64,000 nt of DNA from Belliella pelovolcani (GCF_900156785.1 NZ_FTOP01000016.1:40915-104914); one strand, 5' to 3'; counted from the first letter of the stretch, positions 1 through 9,769 are shown. The notes: a model not told the origin generated them from the letters alone. Numbers and translations are program-made.

Positions 1-106
1 TTGTCATTAACCAATATCCAAGTATCCAATAGCTCTAAATATCAATATTAAGCTAAATTGTTTATCAAAGATTTACTGGCAAAAGTCCGTATATCCACAT
101 CCTTTT

Positions 107-2134
107 TTAGATTAGTCCAGCTCTTTTTAGTAAAGCGTCAGGTTTAGGATCTCTCCCTCTAAATCGCTTATAAAGTATACTTGGGTGCACGCTACCTCCT
201 GCTGATAGGATATGCTTTTGGAATGATTTAGCTGTATTTGAGTCAAAAATTCCTTTTTCTAAGAATAGTTCAAAAGCATCTGCATCCAAAATTTCTGCCC
301 ACTTGTAACTATAGTATCCCGCAGCATATCCACCTTGAAAAATATGAGAAAATGAAGTGCTCATCATCGTACCTTCTGTATCAGGTAGGAGGGCAGTTTT
401 TTTCATTTGCTCTTTTTCGAAAGTGGGAATGTCACTGATCAGCGAAGGATCAGTACTATGGTAAGCCATGTCCAATAAGCCAAAAGAAATCTGCCTAACT
501 GTCTGATATCCTTGTTGGAAATTGGAGGCATTTTTAATTTTTTCAATTAAGGAGCTAGGAATCGTCTCCCCTGTTTCGTAGTGACTAGCGAATAAATCTA
601 AACAAGCTTTTTCGTAACACCAATTCTCAAAAATTTGGGAAGGAAGCTCGACGAAATCCCAATAAACACTTGTGCCCGATAGTGACTCGTAAGTACCCTT
701 TGCCAACATGCCATGCAGTGCATGCCCAAATTCATGAAAAAGCGTAGTTACCTCCTTGAAGGTAAGTAATGAAGGTTTGGTTTTTGTTGGTTTGGTGAAA
801 TTACATACGATGGATACATGTGGTCTTTGATCTTTGCCGTCAATGATTTTTTGCCCTCTATAACTTGTCATCCATGCGCCATTTCTTTTTCCTGCTCTAG
901 GGAAATAGTCAGCATAAAAAACGGCTATATGATTTCCATTTTCGTCTTTGACTTCATAGGCAGTGACATCTTGATGGTATACAGGAATATTTTTATTCTC
1001 TATGAAAGTCAATCCGAATAGTTTATTGGCAGTGGTAAAAACACCCTTAATTACATGCTCAAGTTTGAAATAGGGTCTTAGTAATTCATCATCGACCTCG
1101 TATTTTTCTTTTTTTAATTTTTCTGAGTAATAGGCGAAATCCCACTTTTCAAGTCTATCTATTCCATCCAAAGATTTGGCATAAGCTTCTAACTCCTTTA
1201 CTTCTTCTATCGCTTTTGGTTTCGCTTTCTCCAATAGGTTATTGAGGAAATCCAAAACAGCGGTACCGCTTTTTGCCATTCTTTCTTCTAGCACAAAGTC
1301 AGCATAAGACTCATAACCTAGGAGTTGAGCTCTTTGATTTTTAAGCTTTAGCATATCTTTGATGGATTGTTTATTGTCCAATTCATCGCCTTTGCAAGCT
1401 TTGGTATTGTATGCGAGAAATAGTTCTTTTCTCAATGCTCGATTATCGGCATAAGTCATGAAAGGAATATAGCTAGGGAAAGCCAATGTAAATACCCATT
1501 TCCCTTTTAGTTCTTTTTCATCTGCTAGTTGTGAAGCGGCTTCTTTAATGGCGTCGGGAAGGCCCGATAGCTGAGATTCATCATCAACTACCAAGCTGTA
1601 TTTATTAGTCTCTGCAAGTACATTTTCTCCGAATTTTAAACCTAGTTGGGATAATTCTTGATCTATTTTTCTGAGATTTTCTTTTTGGTGTTCATTGAGA
1701 TTTGCACCGTTACGTACAAAACCTTTGTAAGTTTTTTCTAAGAGTGTACTTTGTTCTTCAGAAAGGTTGAGCTGATCTTTTTGCGCATAGACTTGCTTGA
1801 TTTGCTCAAATAGATCAGCATCTAACAAAATATCATTACTGTGAGCTGTAAGTAATGGAGAAATTTCCCTAGCTAGTGCTTGAATTTCATCATTCGTTTC
1901 AGCAGAATTGAGATTAAAAAAAATAGAGGAGATCAAACTCAATCTATCGCCCGCATTATCTAGGGCAACAATGGTGTTTTCAAAGTCTGGAATCGGCTCT
2001 GATTTGATCTTCTGAATATCTGTTTTAGCTAAAGTAATTGCTGCTTTGATTGCTGGTAGAAAATCTTCAGTTTTAATCTTATCAAAAGGAGGTGTTTCAA
2101 AAGGGGTGTTGAAATTTTCCAATAATGGATTCAT
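107..2134 (-). CDS. M3 family metallopeptidase (oligopeptidase A / peptidyl-dipeptidase Dcp type)
   Basis: This 675-residue protein has the usual length of thimet-oligopeptidase-like (M3A) zinc peptidases, which cut short peptides or release C-terminal dipeptides in the cytoplasm or periplasm. The zinc motif HEFGH lies at residues 467-471, with a downstream Glu-rich helix (VELPSQIFENW) that should give the third zinc ligand. The conserved C-terminal Gly/Tyr-rich segment (GGYAAGYYSYKW) is present. No signal peptide is visible, so a cytosolic role is likely. I cannot separate Dcp from PrlC-type specificity from sequence alone. It stands alone, with a gap of about 90 bases from the neighbouring minus-strand gene. 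Confidence 0.93.
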   Translation of the reverse strand: MNPLLENFNTPFETPPFDKIKTEDFLPAIKAAITLAKTDIQKIKSEPIPDFENTIVALDNAGDRLSLISSIFFNLNSAETNDEIQALAREISPLLTAHSNDILLDADLFEQIKQVYAQKDQLNLSEEQSTLLEKTYKGFVRNGANLNEHQKENLRKIDQELSQLGLKFGENVLAETNKYSLVVDDESQLSGLPDAIKEAASQLADEKELKGKWVFTLAFPSYIPFMTYADNRALRKELFLAYNTKACKGDELDNKQSIKDMLKLKNQRAQLLGYESYADFVLEERMAKSGTAVLDFLNNLLEKAKPKAIEEVKELEAYAKSLDGIDRLEKWDFAYYSEKLKKEKYEVDDELLRPYFKLEHVIKGVFTTANKLFGLTFIENKNIPVYHQDVTAYEVKDENGNHIAVFYADYFPRAGKRNGAWMTSYRGQKIIDGKDQRPHVSIVCNFTKPTKTKPSLLTFKEVTTLFHEFGHALHGMLAKGTYESLSGTSVYWDFVELPSQIFENWCYEKACLDLFASHYETGETIPSSLIEKIKNASNFQQGYQTVRQISFGLLDMAYHSTDPSLISDIPTFEKEQMKKTALLPDTEGTMMSTSFSHIFQGGYAAGYYSYKWAEILDADAFELFLEKGIFDSNTAKSFQKHILSAGGSVHPSILYKRFRGRDPKPDALLKRAGLI

Positions 2135-2226
2135 ATAATAATTGGTTTTGGTGATGTTATTTTAAAAACGCTTCTAGGGCAGCAAAGTTAAAAATATCTT
2201 CTAAGACTTTCCTTTGAGGCAGCTAC

Positions 2227-2874
2227 TTACCTGTATGCTAATACATAAAATGTTAACCAGCTCAAAAATGGGAGCAAATAACCAACAATTACAATCAAAG
2301 CTGATTCTTTAAGATTTCTTTTACTGTACGTGTGTACACCCAATACCAAAAAGAGCGCATAGAAAACTTCGAACAGGTTGAGACTTTTGAGTGGATAATG
2401 ATACTTGCTCGAAATAATTGAAAGATCGACCAATGCAGCTAAAGAAAGTGGGAAATATTGTTTGATTTGCTCAAACTGAATGCCTTGGCCTGCGTTTAGA
2501 AATACTAGCATGGTAATAAGCTCAGGAAGCAAGAAAATCGCCTCTGCAACTAGCACAAACTTCCATAAATCTAAGTAGCTGATCTTGAAGCCCAAACCAA
2601 AGGATCCAGTCCAAATAAAAAAACAGATAACAGTTACTTTCCAGAGAATTGAGAAAGGTGTCCAAATGTAATTCAAGCCATTGAAGATATGAAAAAAGGT
2701 AAGAGAACCATCTTTGCTGAGTTCTTCGTGTCCCGGGATGGTTTCGAGAATAATGTCATTGATAACAAACCTGACAAGAATAAATAACAAGGACAGAAGG
2801 ATAAAAAATATTCTTTTGTCGAAATTAATCGCAGAGATAATTCGTTGTGAAATTTGAGTGTCAGGTTTGCTCAT
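2227..2874 (-). CDS. Polytopic membrane protein of unknown function
   Basis: The reading frame is open to 3033, but that would run into the divergent gene that starts at 2954, so I take the ATG at 2874 (N-terminus MSKPDTQISQ), giving 215 residues. After a short polar N-terminus there are about five hydrophobic segments: near residues 20-37, 68-88, 98-118, 145-160 and 175-212. The last two are loosely separated. I recognise no family motif. It is divergent from a TPR exported protein and could share its control region, but nothing shows a functional link. Confidence 0.7.
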   Translation of the reverse strand: MSKPDTQISQRIISAINFDKRIFFILLSLLFILVRFVINDIILETIPGHEELSKDGSLTFFHIFNGLNYIWTPFSILWKVTVICFFIWTGSFGLGFKISYLDLWKFVLVAEAIFLLPELITMLVFLNAGQGIQFEQIKQYFPLSLAALVDLSIISSKYHYPLKSLNLFEVFYALFLVLGVHTYSKRNLKESALIVIVGYLLPFLSWLTFYVLAYR

Positions 2875-2925
2875 TAAACAAAAATTAATTTTGGTTAAAA
2901 GTAATTTTTTGTTTTGAATACCTGA

Positions 2926-2933
2926 TAGTTTTG
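2926..2933 (+). promoter_or_regulatory. Candidate Bacteroidota -7 box for the TPR gene
   Basis: TAGTTTTG matches the TAnnTTTG consensus of Bacteroidota housekeeping promoters and lies 20 bases before the ATG at 2954, between two divergent genes. No well-spaced -33 TTG is obvious, so the call is weak. Confidence 0.35.
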
Positions 2934-2953
2934 CATCAAGAAAATAGCAAAGA

Positions 2954-4150
2954 ATGAAATTAAAATTATTCATAACAATATTCATGATTTTGACTTCAAT
3001 GCACCAATCATTTGGACAAGAAGAATTGACCATGGATAATTTTGAGCCGACGGGTCCAGCTTATTTATTACTGGACAAAGGTCTACAGTTTAGAATCACT
3101 GATGCAGTCAATAGTCTCTATAATTTTGACTTTGCAACAGCCGAGAGGGGTTTTAGAGTGATGGAATACCAATATCCTGACCACCCTTTGCCTTATTTCT
3201 TGATGGGGTTGAGTACTTGGTGGAAGATTGCTGTCGACTTGGAAAATAAGCGCTATGATGATGTATTCATCAAACAAATGGATAGAACAATAGAGAAAGC
3301 AGAAAAGCTTTACAAAAAGGATCCTACAAATAAAGAAGCTGCTTTTTTCTTGTCTGGAGCATATGGTTTTCAGGGAAGACTTTATAGTGAAAGAAGAAGT
3401 TGGACCAAAGCAACATTTGCTGGTAAAAATGCCATGAAGTACTTGAATCTTAGCAAAGGAGATGATGAATTGAACCCTGAGCTATTGCTTGGAGATGCTT
3501 TATTTAATTATTTTTCTGTCTGGATTCCAGAGAATTACCCATTATTAAAACCAGTGGTGGCATTTTTCCCAAAAGGTGATAAGAACCTTGGACTCAAACA
3601 ATTGGAAGACGTGGCTCAGAATGCATTCTACGCTAGGGTAGAGGCTCAATATTTTCTATTTAGACTATATGCCTCGGAAGAAAAGCAACCTTATAAAGCA
3701 CTTGCTATTACTGATTATTTGTATAATAAATTTCCCAATAACCCTTATTTTCATAGATCCCATGCCAGACACTTGTATGCCGTAGGAAGAATAGCGGAAG
3801 CAAAAGATATGTCTCTTGAAATTCTGCGTAGGATAGAGGCTGGTTGGACAGGTTATGAATCGAATGCGGGTAGATATGCAGCATTTTATATTGCTCAATA
3901 CAACGAAAGAACTGGGAATAAGTCTGAAGCGAAGAAATATTATTTAAAAACCCTTTCATATGGAGAGGAGTCCGAAAGTCAAGAAAGTGGTTACTACCTA
4001 TATTCCTTGATTGCTTTAGGGAAAATGGCTAATGAAGAAAAGGACAAGAAGAAAGCTAAGGATTATTTCAATAAAGTTAAGAAGTATGCCAAGCGAAAAC
4101 ATCCTGCTCATAAAGAAGCTAGAGATTATATCAAAAAGAATAAACTTTAG
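2954..4150 (+). CDS. Exported tetratricopeptide-repeat protein
   Basis: The product has 398 residues. A clear signal peptide (KLKLFITIFMILTS core, cut after SFGQ near residue 22) is followed by an alpha-helical protein with TPR-like pairs, for example around residues 52-85, 105-150, 218-250, 255-290 and 315-375. The C-terminus is lysine-rich. It is probably a periplasmic or outer-membrane-associated scaffold. No enzymatic motif is visible and no partner is obvious from the neighbours. The start at 2954 is chosen because it begins the signal peptide directly. Confidence 0.8.
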   Translation: MKLKLFITIFMILTSMHQSFGQEELTMDNFEPTGPAYLLLDKGLQFRITDAVNSLYNFDFATAERGFRVMEYQYPDHPLPYFLMGLSTWWKIAVDLENKRYDDVFIKQMDRTIEKAEKLYKKDPTNKEAAFFLSGAYGFQGRLYSERRSWTKATFAGKNAMKYLNLSKGDDELNPELLLGDALFNYFSVWIPENYPLLKPVVAFFPKGDKNLGLKQLEDVAQNAFYARVEAQYFLFRLYASEEKQPYKALAITDYLYNKFPNNPYFHRSHARHLYAVGRIAEAKDMSLEILRRIEAGWTGYESNAGRYAAFYIAQYNERTGNKSEAKKYYLKTLSYGEESESQESGYYLYSLIALGKMANEEKDKKKAKDYFNKVKKYAKRKHPAHKEARDYIKKNKL

Positions 4151-4292
4151 TCAAATTATCTCGTAGTAGAAGGGGTGGAATCAGGAGATAATTTGAATAT
4201 TTTCAATTACTTAATAAAAATCAATCGATTTATTCTATCAAAATAGGTTAAGAAATAACAATATTTTGTATTAACGGTCGTTTTTTGTTGAG

Positions 4293-4329
4293 TTTGTGTT
4301 TAAAATAAATTCAAATTATATTAACTTTG
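4293..4329 (+). promoter_or_regulatory. Candidate promoter of the Lrp/AsnC gene
   Basis: TAACTTTG at 4322-4329 fits the TAnnTTTG -7 box, with TTTG at 4293-4296 as a possible -33 element. The spacer is 25 bases, slightly longer than usual. The box lies 32 bases before the ATG at 4362. This also argues against the longer frame that begins at 4296, inside the promoter. Confidence 0.45.
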
Positions 4330-4361
4330 TGCCACATAAAATTTTGCAAATTCTTTATAAT

Positions 4362-4844
4362 ATGGATAACAGCGTAAGAGTAAAATTCGACAAAATAGAC
4401 AGAAAGATCTTAGAGATTCTTCAAGCTAACGCTAAAATCACCAATGCACAGCTTTCGAAGGATATAGGATTGTCTCCAGCGCCAACTTTGGAAAGAGTAA
4501 AAAAATTAGAGCAATCAGGTATTATCAAAAGTTATCATGCTAAGCTTGATCCAGAAAGAATTGGACTTGGTGTGAGCACTTTTGTTTTGGTGAGCTTAAT
4601 AGGTCACAATAAAGGAAACATCGATGCTTTCATGAAAGAAATCAATGACATCCAAGAAGTGATCGAATGTCATCACATCACTGGTACAGGTGACTTTATT
4701 CTAAAAATTATTGCTAAAGACATCACAGCATATCAGAAATTGATGTTGGAAAAAGTAAGTGAAATCAAAGAAGTGGATTCGATGCAGTCTATGGTGATTT
4801 TGTCTACTTTCAAGGATAGCAAAGTACTTCCTATTCCAGCCTAA
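4362..4844 (+). CDS. Lrp/AsnC family transcriptional regulator
   Basis: The product has 160 residues. The N-terminal winged helix (about residues 10-60) contains DRKILEILQANAKITNAQ followed by the recognition helix SPAPTLERVKKLE. The C-terminal half is the RAM ligand-binding domain, with the conserved segment GTGDFILKI (about residues 110-118). Such proteins sense amino acids and form octamers. The frame is open from 4296, but the ATG at 4362 gives the usual family N-terminus and leaves room for the promoter. Its regulon cannot be deduced here. A terminator follows at 4870. Confidence 0.93.
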   Translation: MDNSVRVKFDKIDRKILEILQANAKITNAQLSKDIGLSPAPTLERVKKLEQSGIIKSYHAKLDPERIGLGVSTFVLVSLIGHNKGNIDAFMKEINDIQEVIECHHITGTGDFILKIIAKDITAYQKLMLEKVSEIKEVDSMQSMVILSTFKDSKVLPIPA

Positions 4845-4869
4845 TCTTATAGATTTACTATCTCAATTT

Positions 4870-4891
4870 GGGAGGCTAGCGATAGTCTCCC
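4870..4891 (+). terminator. Terminator after the Lrp/AsnC gene
   Basis: An eight-pair stem (arms 4870-4877 and 4884-4891, one G-T pair) with loop AGCGAT is followed by TTTTTTATTT. Confidence 0.8.
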
Positions 4892-4915
4892 TTTTTTATT
4901 TCTACTTTTGTAATT

Positions 4916-5455
4916 ATGGAAAATCCTTGGACCACTAAATCGATCAAAGTAGTCTATGACAACCCGTGGATCAGTGTCAGTCATAGAGAAGTGATTACGC
5001 CGAATCAGACGGAAGGAATCTACGGTAAAGTTCACTTTAAAAACAAAGCGATCGGAATAATTCCTGTAGATCAACATGGGAATACTTGGCTCGTTGGTCA
5101 ATACAGATATATCATTGATACGTATTCTTGGGAAATTCCAATGGGAGGTGGTTTGATTGATCATGACCTTTTGGAAGCAGCCAAGCGAGAGCTTCAAGAA
5201 GAGACTGGTTTGAAGGCAATGAAATGGACGCAATTATTGAGGATCCATACTTCTAATTCAGTTACAGACGAAGAGGGCTATGTTTTTTTGGCAGAAATGC
5301 TTGAAGAAGGAGAGACGAGTTTCGATCCTACAGAAAAGCTAGAAATCAGAAAATTACCTTTAAAGGAAGCTTTAGCAATGGTGATGCAGGGTGAAATAAC
5401 TGATGCGATTTCCATAGCTGGGCTTCTTAAAGTTGCAAAATTGTTGAATATTTGA
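4916..5455 (+). CDS. Nudix hydrolase (ADP-ribose pyrophosphatase-like)
   Basis: The product has 179 residues. The Nudix box spans about residues 78-100: a GGG turn, then E at the helix start, RELQEETG as the metal-binding core. The upstream region (IIPVDQHGNTWLVGQYRY and SWEIPMGGGL) resembles ADP-sugar pyrophosphatases rather than MutT. It probably hydrolyses ADP-ribose or a related sugar nucleotide in the cytosol. The MATE gene follows after 28 bases in the same direction. A TACTTTTG -7-like box at 4903-4910 lies almost against the ATG (see findings). Confidence 0.88.
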   Translation: MENPWTTKSIKVVYDNPWISVSHREVITPNQTEGIYGKVHFKNKAIGIIPVDQHGNTWLVGQYRYIIDTYSWEIPMGGGLIDHDLLEAAKRELQEETGLKAMKWTQLLRIHTSNSVTDEEGYVFLAEMLEEGETSFDPTEKLEIRKLPLKEALAMVMQGEITDAISIAGLLKVAKLLNI

Positions 5456-5483
5456 CCTTTCATATCTCGCTTATTAAGCTATC

Positions 5484-6848
5484 ATGTCTCAGTTCAATTT
5501 CAAAGATCATTTTTCCAAAACGTTTACACTGGCCTATCCAGTCATGTTGAGTCAACTTGGACAGGTGTTGGTAGGTGTTGCTGACTCTATGATGGTGGGT
5601 AGGCTAGGTGCTGAACCGCTTGCTGCAGCTTCCTTGGCGAACAGTATTTTCTTTGTAGTACTGATGTTTGGTATAGGAGTTTCTATGGCCATCACGCCTC
5701 TAGTAGCAATGGCTGACGGTAAGAATAAAAGCAATAAAATTGGAAGACTTTTTAGACATGCCTTCTCGATCAATATGGCTACTGGGACCTTCTTGTTTTT
5801 GTTGATTATCCTCTTCTCGCCAATGTTGAATTATATGAATCAGCCCTCAGAGGTTGTTCGTTTAGCAATTCCATATTTGGCGATCATTACACTTTCTATT
5901 TTACCATTTATGTTTTTTCAGACTTTCAAGCAGTTTGCTGAAGGACTCTCTCAGACCAAACAAGCCATGTATATCACTTTGATTTGTAATGGGTTGAATG
6001 TTTTTTTAAACTGGGTATTCATTTATGGAAATCTAGGGTTTCCAGCTATGGGCTTAAATGGAGCAGGTTGGGCGACTTTAATTTCGAGGGTAATAATGGG
6101 TGGCATCATAGCCTATTATGTATTGAAGTCTAGGAGATATAAGTTGTTTGATCTTGGTTTCAAGATCAAAAGATTTTCATTTCCGATGGTTTCCAAAATG
6201 ATTCGAATTGGTGTACCTACTGGTTTCCAGTATATCTTTGAAGTGGGGGCTTTCAGTACAGCGGCGATTATGATGGGCTGGATTGGAGTTTCCGCTCTAG
6301 CAGCACATCAGATTGCGATCAACCTAGCATCTATCAGCTATATGATGGCTTCAGGGCTTTCTGCTGCAGCCATGGTAAGGGTAGGGAACCAACTGGGTAG
6401 AAATGATATTCATACACTCAGATCTGCTGGTTTCACAGTGTTTGCAATGGCAGCTTTATTTATGCTGGTATCTGCAGTGATTTTTATAGTTTTAAGGGAA
6501 TTCTTGCCTTCCCTTTACATAGATGATGATGTGGTTATTCACATGAGCGCCAGTTTGCTTGTGATTGCTGGGTTTTTTCAGCTTTCAGATGGGATTCAGG
6601 TAGTTGGTTTGGGTGCTTTGAGAGGGATGGCTGATGTCAAAGTTCCTACTATTGTGACTTTGATTGCCTATTGGGTAATCGGTTTACCATTAGGTTATTT
6701 TTTTGCTTTCAACTTGGGTCTTCAAGAAAAAGGAATTTGGTATGGCCTATTAATAGGACTTTCAGTAACTGGCGCAATGTTATTATATAGATTCCATGCA
6801 CTTAGCGCTAATTTGCTTCAAAAGCAGCATAGTGCCCGGGCCTTTTAG
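5484..6848 (+). CDS. MATE family multidrug/cation antiporter
   Basis: The product has 454 residues, typical for MATE (NorM/DinF-like) transporters, with about 12 hydrophobic segments in two similar halves. Family landmarks are GQVLVGVADSMMVGRLG near residue 26 in the first half and the matching SALAAHQIAINLASISYM segment in the second half. It should export cationic compounds using a Na+ or H+ gradient at the inner membrane. It follows the Nudix gene closely. No drug specificity can be read from the sequence. Confidence 0.93.
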   Translation: MSQFNFKDHFSKTFTLAYPVMLSQLGQVLVGVADSMMVGRLGAEPLAAASLANSIFFVVLMFGIGVSMAITPLVAMADGKNKSNKIGRLFRHAFSINMATGTFLFLLIILFSPMLNYMNQPSEVVRLAIPYLAIITLSILPFMFFQTFKQFAEGLSQTKQAMYITLICNGLNVFLNWVFIYGNLGFPAMGLNGAGWATLISRVIMGGIIAYYVLKSRRYKLFDLGFKIKRFSFPMVSKMIRIGVPTGFQYIFEVGAFSTAAIMMGWIGVSALAAHQIAINLASISYMMASGLSAAAMVRVGNQLGRNDIHTLRSAGFTVFAMAALFMLVSAVIFIVLREFLPSLYIDDDVVIHMSASLLVIAGFFQLSDGIQVVGLGALRGMADVKVPTIVTLIAYWVIGLPLGYFFAFNLGLQEKGIWYGLLIGLSVTGAMLLYRFHALSANLLQKQHSARAF

Positions 6849-6942
6849 CTTTTTCAATATACTATCAGTCATCTCAAATAAACTTTCTTTCGGGGTAGGT
6901 TAGCATTTTCCTTCATTACTTTATATTTTCAAATCAAAAAGA

Positions 6943-7494
6943 ATGGTGGAAGCAAAAACCTCAAGTTTTTCAAGAGTCACAATGACAGAATTGATGATTC
7001 CCGCTTATGCAAATTTTGGAGGGAAGATTCATGGTGGGATTTTACTATCCTTGATGGATAAGGTGGCCTATGCAGCTGCATCCAAGCATAGCGGAGCCTA
7101 TTGCGTGACTGTATCTGTGGATACAGTGGATTTTTTACAACCTGTGGAAGTCGGGGAATTGGTCTCTTTGATGGCATCTGTAAACTATGTTGGAAACAGT
7201 TCGATGGTCATCGGGATCAAAGTGATTTCTGAAAATGTAAAAACCGGCCAAGTTAAGCATACCAATACCTGTTATTTTACTATGGTTGCCAAAGGAGAAG
7301 ACGATAGACCTTCTATGGTTCCGAAATTGATTTTAGAAAATAAAACTGATGTTCGCAGGTTTGTAGAAGCGATTTTCAGAAAACGATTCAAGAAAGATTA
7401 TGAATCGAACTTAAAGCAAATAAAAAAATCTTGGGATAAACAAGAAATAGCCACCTTATTGGCTTCTGAAAGATGTATCAATCAATCCAAATAA
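6943..7494 (+). CDS. Acyl-CoA thioesterase, hotdog fold (YciA/BACH-like)
   Basis: The product has 183 residues. The hotdog core lies at about residues 10-125, with the characteristic N-terminal NFGGKIHGGILLSLMDKVAY (the catalytic-type Asp follows the GG turn) and SVDTVDFLQPVEVGELV on the beta strand. It should hydrolyse acyl-CoA thioesters in the cytosol. The C-terminal tail of about 50 residues (ENKTDVRRFVEAI onward) is basic and helical. The following gene starts two bases after its stop, so the two are probably co-transcribed. Confidence 0.9.
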   Translation: MVEAKTSSFSRVTMTELMIPAYANFGGKIHGGILLSLMDKVAYAAASKHSGAYCVTVSVDTVDFLQPVEVGELVSLMASVNYVGNSSMVIGIKVISENVKTGQVKHTNTCYFTMVAKGEDDRPSMVPKLILENKTDVRRFVEAIFRKRFKKDYESNLKQIKKSWDKQEIATLLASERCINQSK

Positions 7495-7496
7495 AC

Positions 7497-8849
7497 ATGA
7501 AGCAACTCTTACTTAATTTTATCATTTTGTTGGTTTTGAGTCCTTTAGTCTTTGCTCAAAGTCCAGCTATCCTTACTCAAAGAGCCCAAGCAACTGTTGT
7601 TGATCAATGGCTTGAAGAGCGTATTCAAACCGTTTTGCCTCAAATCATGGAGCGTGAGGGAATTGATATGTGGCTGATCATCTCTAGGGAGTATAATGAA
7701 GATCCTGTCATCAGGACATTTTTACCAGCAACTTGGTTTGCCGCGCGAAGGAGAACCATGCTATTGATGTATAAAGCTCCAGGAAGCAGTCAAGTAGAAG
7801 CGCTAGCAGTAGCTAGATATGATGTGGGGAAATCCTTCAAAAAGGCTTGGGATCCAGATACGGAACCCGATCAGTGGAAGGCTTTAGCTCAATTAATTGA
7901 GGAGAGAAACCCCCGAAAGCTTGCGCTCAATATTGCCGACAACTATGGTCATGCTGATGGATTGACAGTGACAGATCACGAGCAACTCAAGAAATATCTT
8001 AGCCAAGCCACCATGTCGAAAGTCGTGTCTGGAGAAAGATTATCTGTGGGATGGTTAGAGACCAGAACTCCATCTGAAATGGCGACTTACAAGCATTTGC
8101 AAACCATAGCCAATAGTATAATTTCTGATGGATTATCAGAAAAGGTAATCACACCAGGCGTGACTACCACAGATGATGTGGTATGGTGGTATAGAGAAAG
8201 GATTAAGGAGTTGAAGCTTGATACTTGGTTTCAGCCTACAGTGGATATTCAGCGTCCTGATCCAGAATCCAAAGAGCATCTAAGGTCATTTGCCGTTAGG
8301 CCAGAATCTCAAGTGATTATGCCTGGAGACCTGCTACATATTGATTTTGGGATTACATACCTTAGGCTCAATACAGATACGCAACAACTAGCCTATGTAC
8401 TCAAGCCTGACGAAAAAGAAGTCCCAAAATACCTCAATGATGCATTTAAAGTGGGAAATAGGCTGCAAGATATCCTGACTTCTCAATTTATCACAGGTAG
8501 AACAGGGAATGAAATTTTGAAGGCCACCAGAAACATTATGGAGAAGGAGGGGATTAAGGGAAGTATCTATTCACATCCCTTGGGTTATCATGGCCATGCT
8601 TCCGGCCCTAGCATTGGAATGTGGGATAATCAAGGTGATACCAAAGGGGCCGGTGACTATCCATTATTCCCGAACACAGCCTATGCTATTGAGCTTAATG
8701 CAGTGGTATTCGTAAAGGAATGGAATAAGGAAGTCAGAATTATGTTAGAGGAAGGAGCCTTTTTTGATGGAGAAAAAGTCACCTATTTAGATGGACGCCA
8801 AAAAGAAATTATGGCGATACCTAGGCATCGAAATTATCTTGGGAATTAA
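7497..8849 (+). CDS. Exported M24 family metallopeptidase (Xaa-Pro aminopeptidase-like)
   Basis: I take the start at 7497 rather than 7473, because it avoids overlap with the thioesterase and begins a clean signal peptide (MKQLLLNFIILLVLSPLVFA, cut before Q). The mature protein of about 430 residues has a creatinase-like N-domain and a pita-bread C-domain. The expected metal ligands are all present in order: D in HIDFGI, D in NTDTQQ, H in HPLGYHGH, E in AIELNA and E in MLEEGAF. It probably acts on proline-containing peptides in the periplasm. Confidence 0.9.
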   Translation: MKQLLLNFIILLVLSPLVFAQSPAILTQRAQATVVDQWLEERIQTVLPQIMEREGIDMWLIISREYNEDPVIRTFLPATWFAARRRTMLLMYKAPGSSQVEALAVARYDVGKSFKKAWDPDTEPDQWKALAQLIEERNPRKLALNIADNYGHADGLTVTDHEQLKKYLSQATMSKVVSGERLSVGWLETRTPSEMATYKHLQTIANSIISDGLSEKVITPGVTTTDDVVWWYRERIKELKLDTWFQPTVDIQRPDPESKEHLRSFAVRPESQVIMPGDLLHIDFGITYLRLNTDTQQLAYVLKPDEKEVPKYLNDAFKVGNRLQDILTSQFITGRTGNEILKATRNIMEKEGIKGSIYSHPLGYHGHASGPSIGMWDNQGDTKGAGDYPLFPNTAYAIELNAVVFVKEWNKEVRIMLEEGAFFDGEKVTYLDGRQKEIMAIPRHRNYLGN

Positions 8850-9575
8850 TTAATTTTTGATAGGAAAGGCATCTTTAAAAGGTGCCTTTTTTGCTTCTTT
8901 TTCAATCTGCATCATCATGCCATTGATTACAAAATAATGACCTATCACATAGAATATCATTACCAAAGCAAGTGTGAAATTCCTAGTAAAAAATAAGTCG
9001 TCACCCATCAATGCATCACTCATAAAGAATGAAAAAACTCCCATCAATGTCACAGTATAACTTTTTTTAGAAACATAAAACCTTCTATTGAGTGCAAAGA
9101 TGATCGTGAAGACTGTTACCAAGGCATAGATTACCCCGGGAACTACAAAATCTCCAAGTGAAGGATAAACAAACCCTGTAGCCGAAAGTGTAATGATTAA
9201 TGCCAAAGCTTCAGGCCATCTTTGTTTCCATGAAATGATTTTTTTGTTTTTATGCTTGATAGAAATAGCATACAAAACTCCGTAGCTAGCTTGAGCGATG
9301 ATGAAAGTGCAAATTCCCAGAAGTTTGAATAAGGCCTCTTCTAAAGTAATCATCAAAAATATATCTCCTAAAAAGGAAAAAAAGGTAGCTACCATGAGTA
9401 GCGGAATCAAAGGATGCTGTATTTCTTTGAATTTCAGAAATAAAAAAACAAGCAAAACTGGAACGATCAAGGGTTTGGTGACATAAAATCCTATGTTGAG
9501 ATCCATGAAAAGAAAACTAATGCTTACTGCCGAGACAATTATAAATATTGTATTGTAAAGCTTATTTCCTTTCAT
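8850..9575 (-). CDS. YhhN/TMEM86 family membrane protein (lysoplasmalogenase-like)
   Basis: The product has 241 residues with about eight hydrophobic segments. The motifs are those of the YhhN family: TKPLIVPVL near residue 33, the FSFLGDIFLM acidic pair in a membrane helix, and FIIAQASYGVLYAI. Animal and some bacterial members hydrolyse the vinyl-ether bond of lysoplasmalogens, but most bacterial members are uncharacterised, so substrate is not claimed. It is convergent with the M24 gene, whose likely terminator hairpin lies inside its last codons. Confidence 0.82.
   Translation of the reverse strand: MKGNKLYNTIFIIVSAVSISFLFMDLNIGFYVTKPLIVPVLLVFLFLKFKEIQHPLIPLLMVATFFSFLGDIFLMITLEEALFKLLGICTFIIAQASYGVLYAISIKHKNKKIISWKQRWPEALALIITLSATGFVYPSLGDFVVPGVIYALVTVFTIIFALNRRFYVSKKSYTVTLMGVFSFFMSDALMGDDLFFTRNFTLALVMIFYVIGHYFVINGMMMQIEKEAKKAPFKDAFPIKN
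8865..8888 (+). terminator. Terminator of the M24 gene inside the convergent gene
   Basis: Near-perfect arms AAAGGCATCTTT (8865-8876) and AAAGGTGCCTTT (from 8878), with one G-T pair, are followed by a T-rich run. The hairpin overlaps the 3' end of the minus-strand YhhN gene. Confidence 0.6.
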
Positions 9576-9769
9576 TTTTTGACCTAAAATCCCCTTGATT
9601 CAAAAGCAATTTAGACGAAAAAAAACAAAATAAAATACTAGGTACTAATGAATTAAATTAGAAAAATTCTTTCATAACTCTAAGGTTTTAAAGTGTTAAA
9701 AGTCAGGGCTATGATCTGAATTTTTATATTATTTCATCAAAAAATTTAAACCTACCTATTTATTTAATT

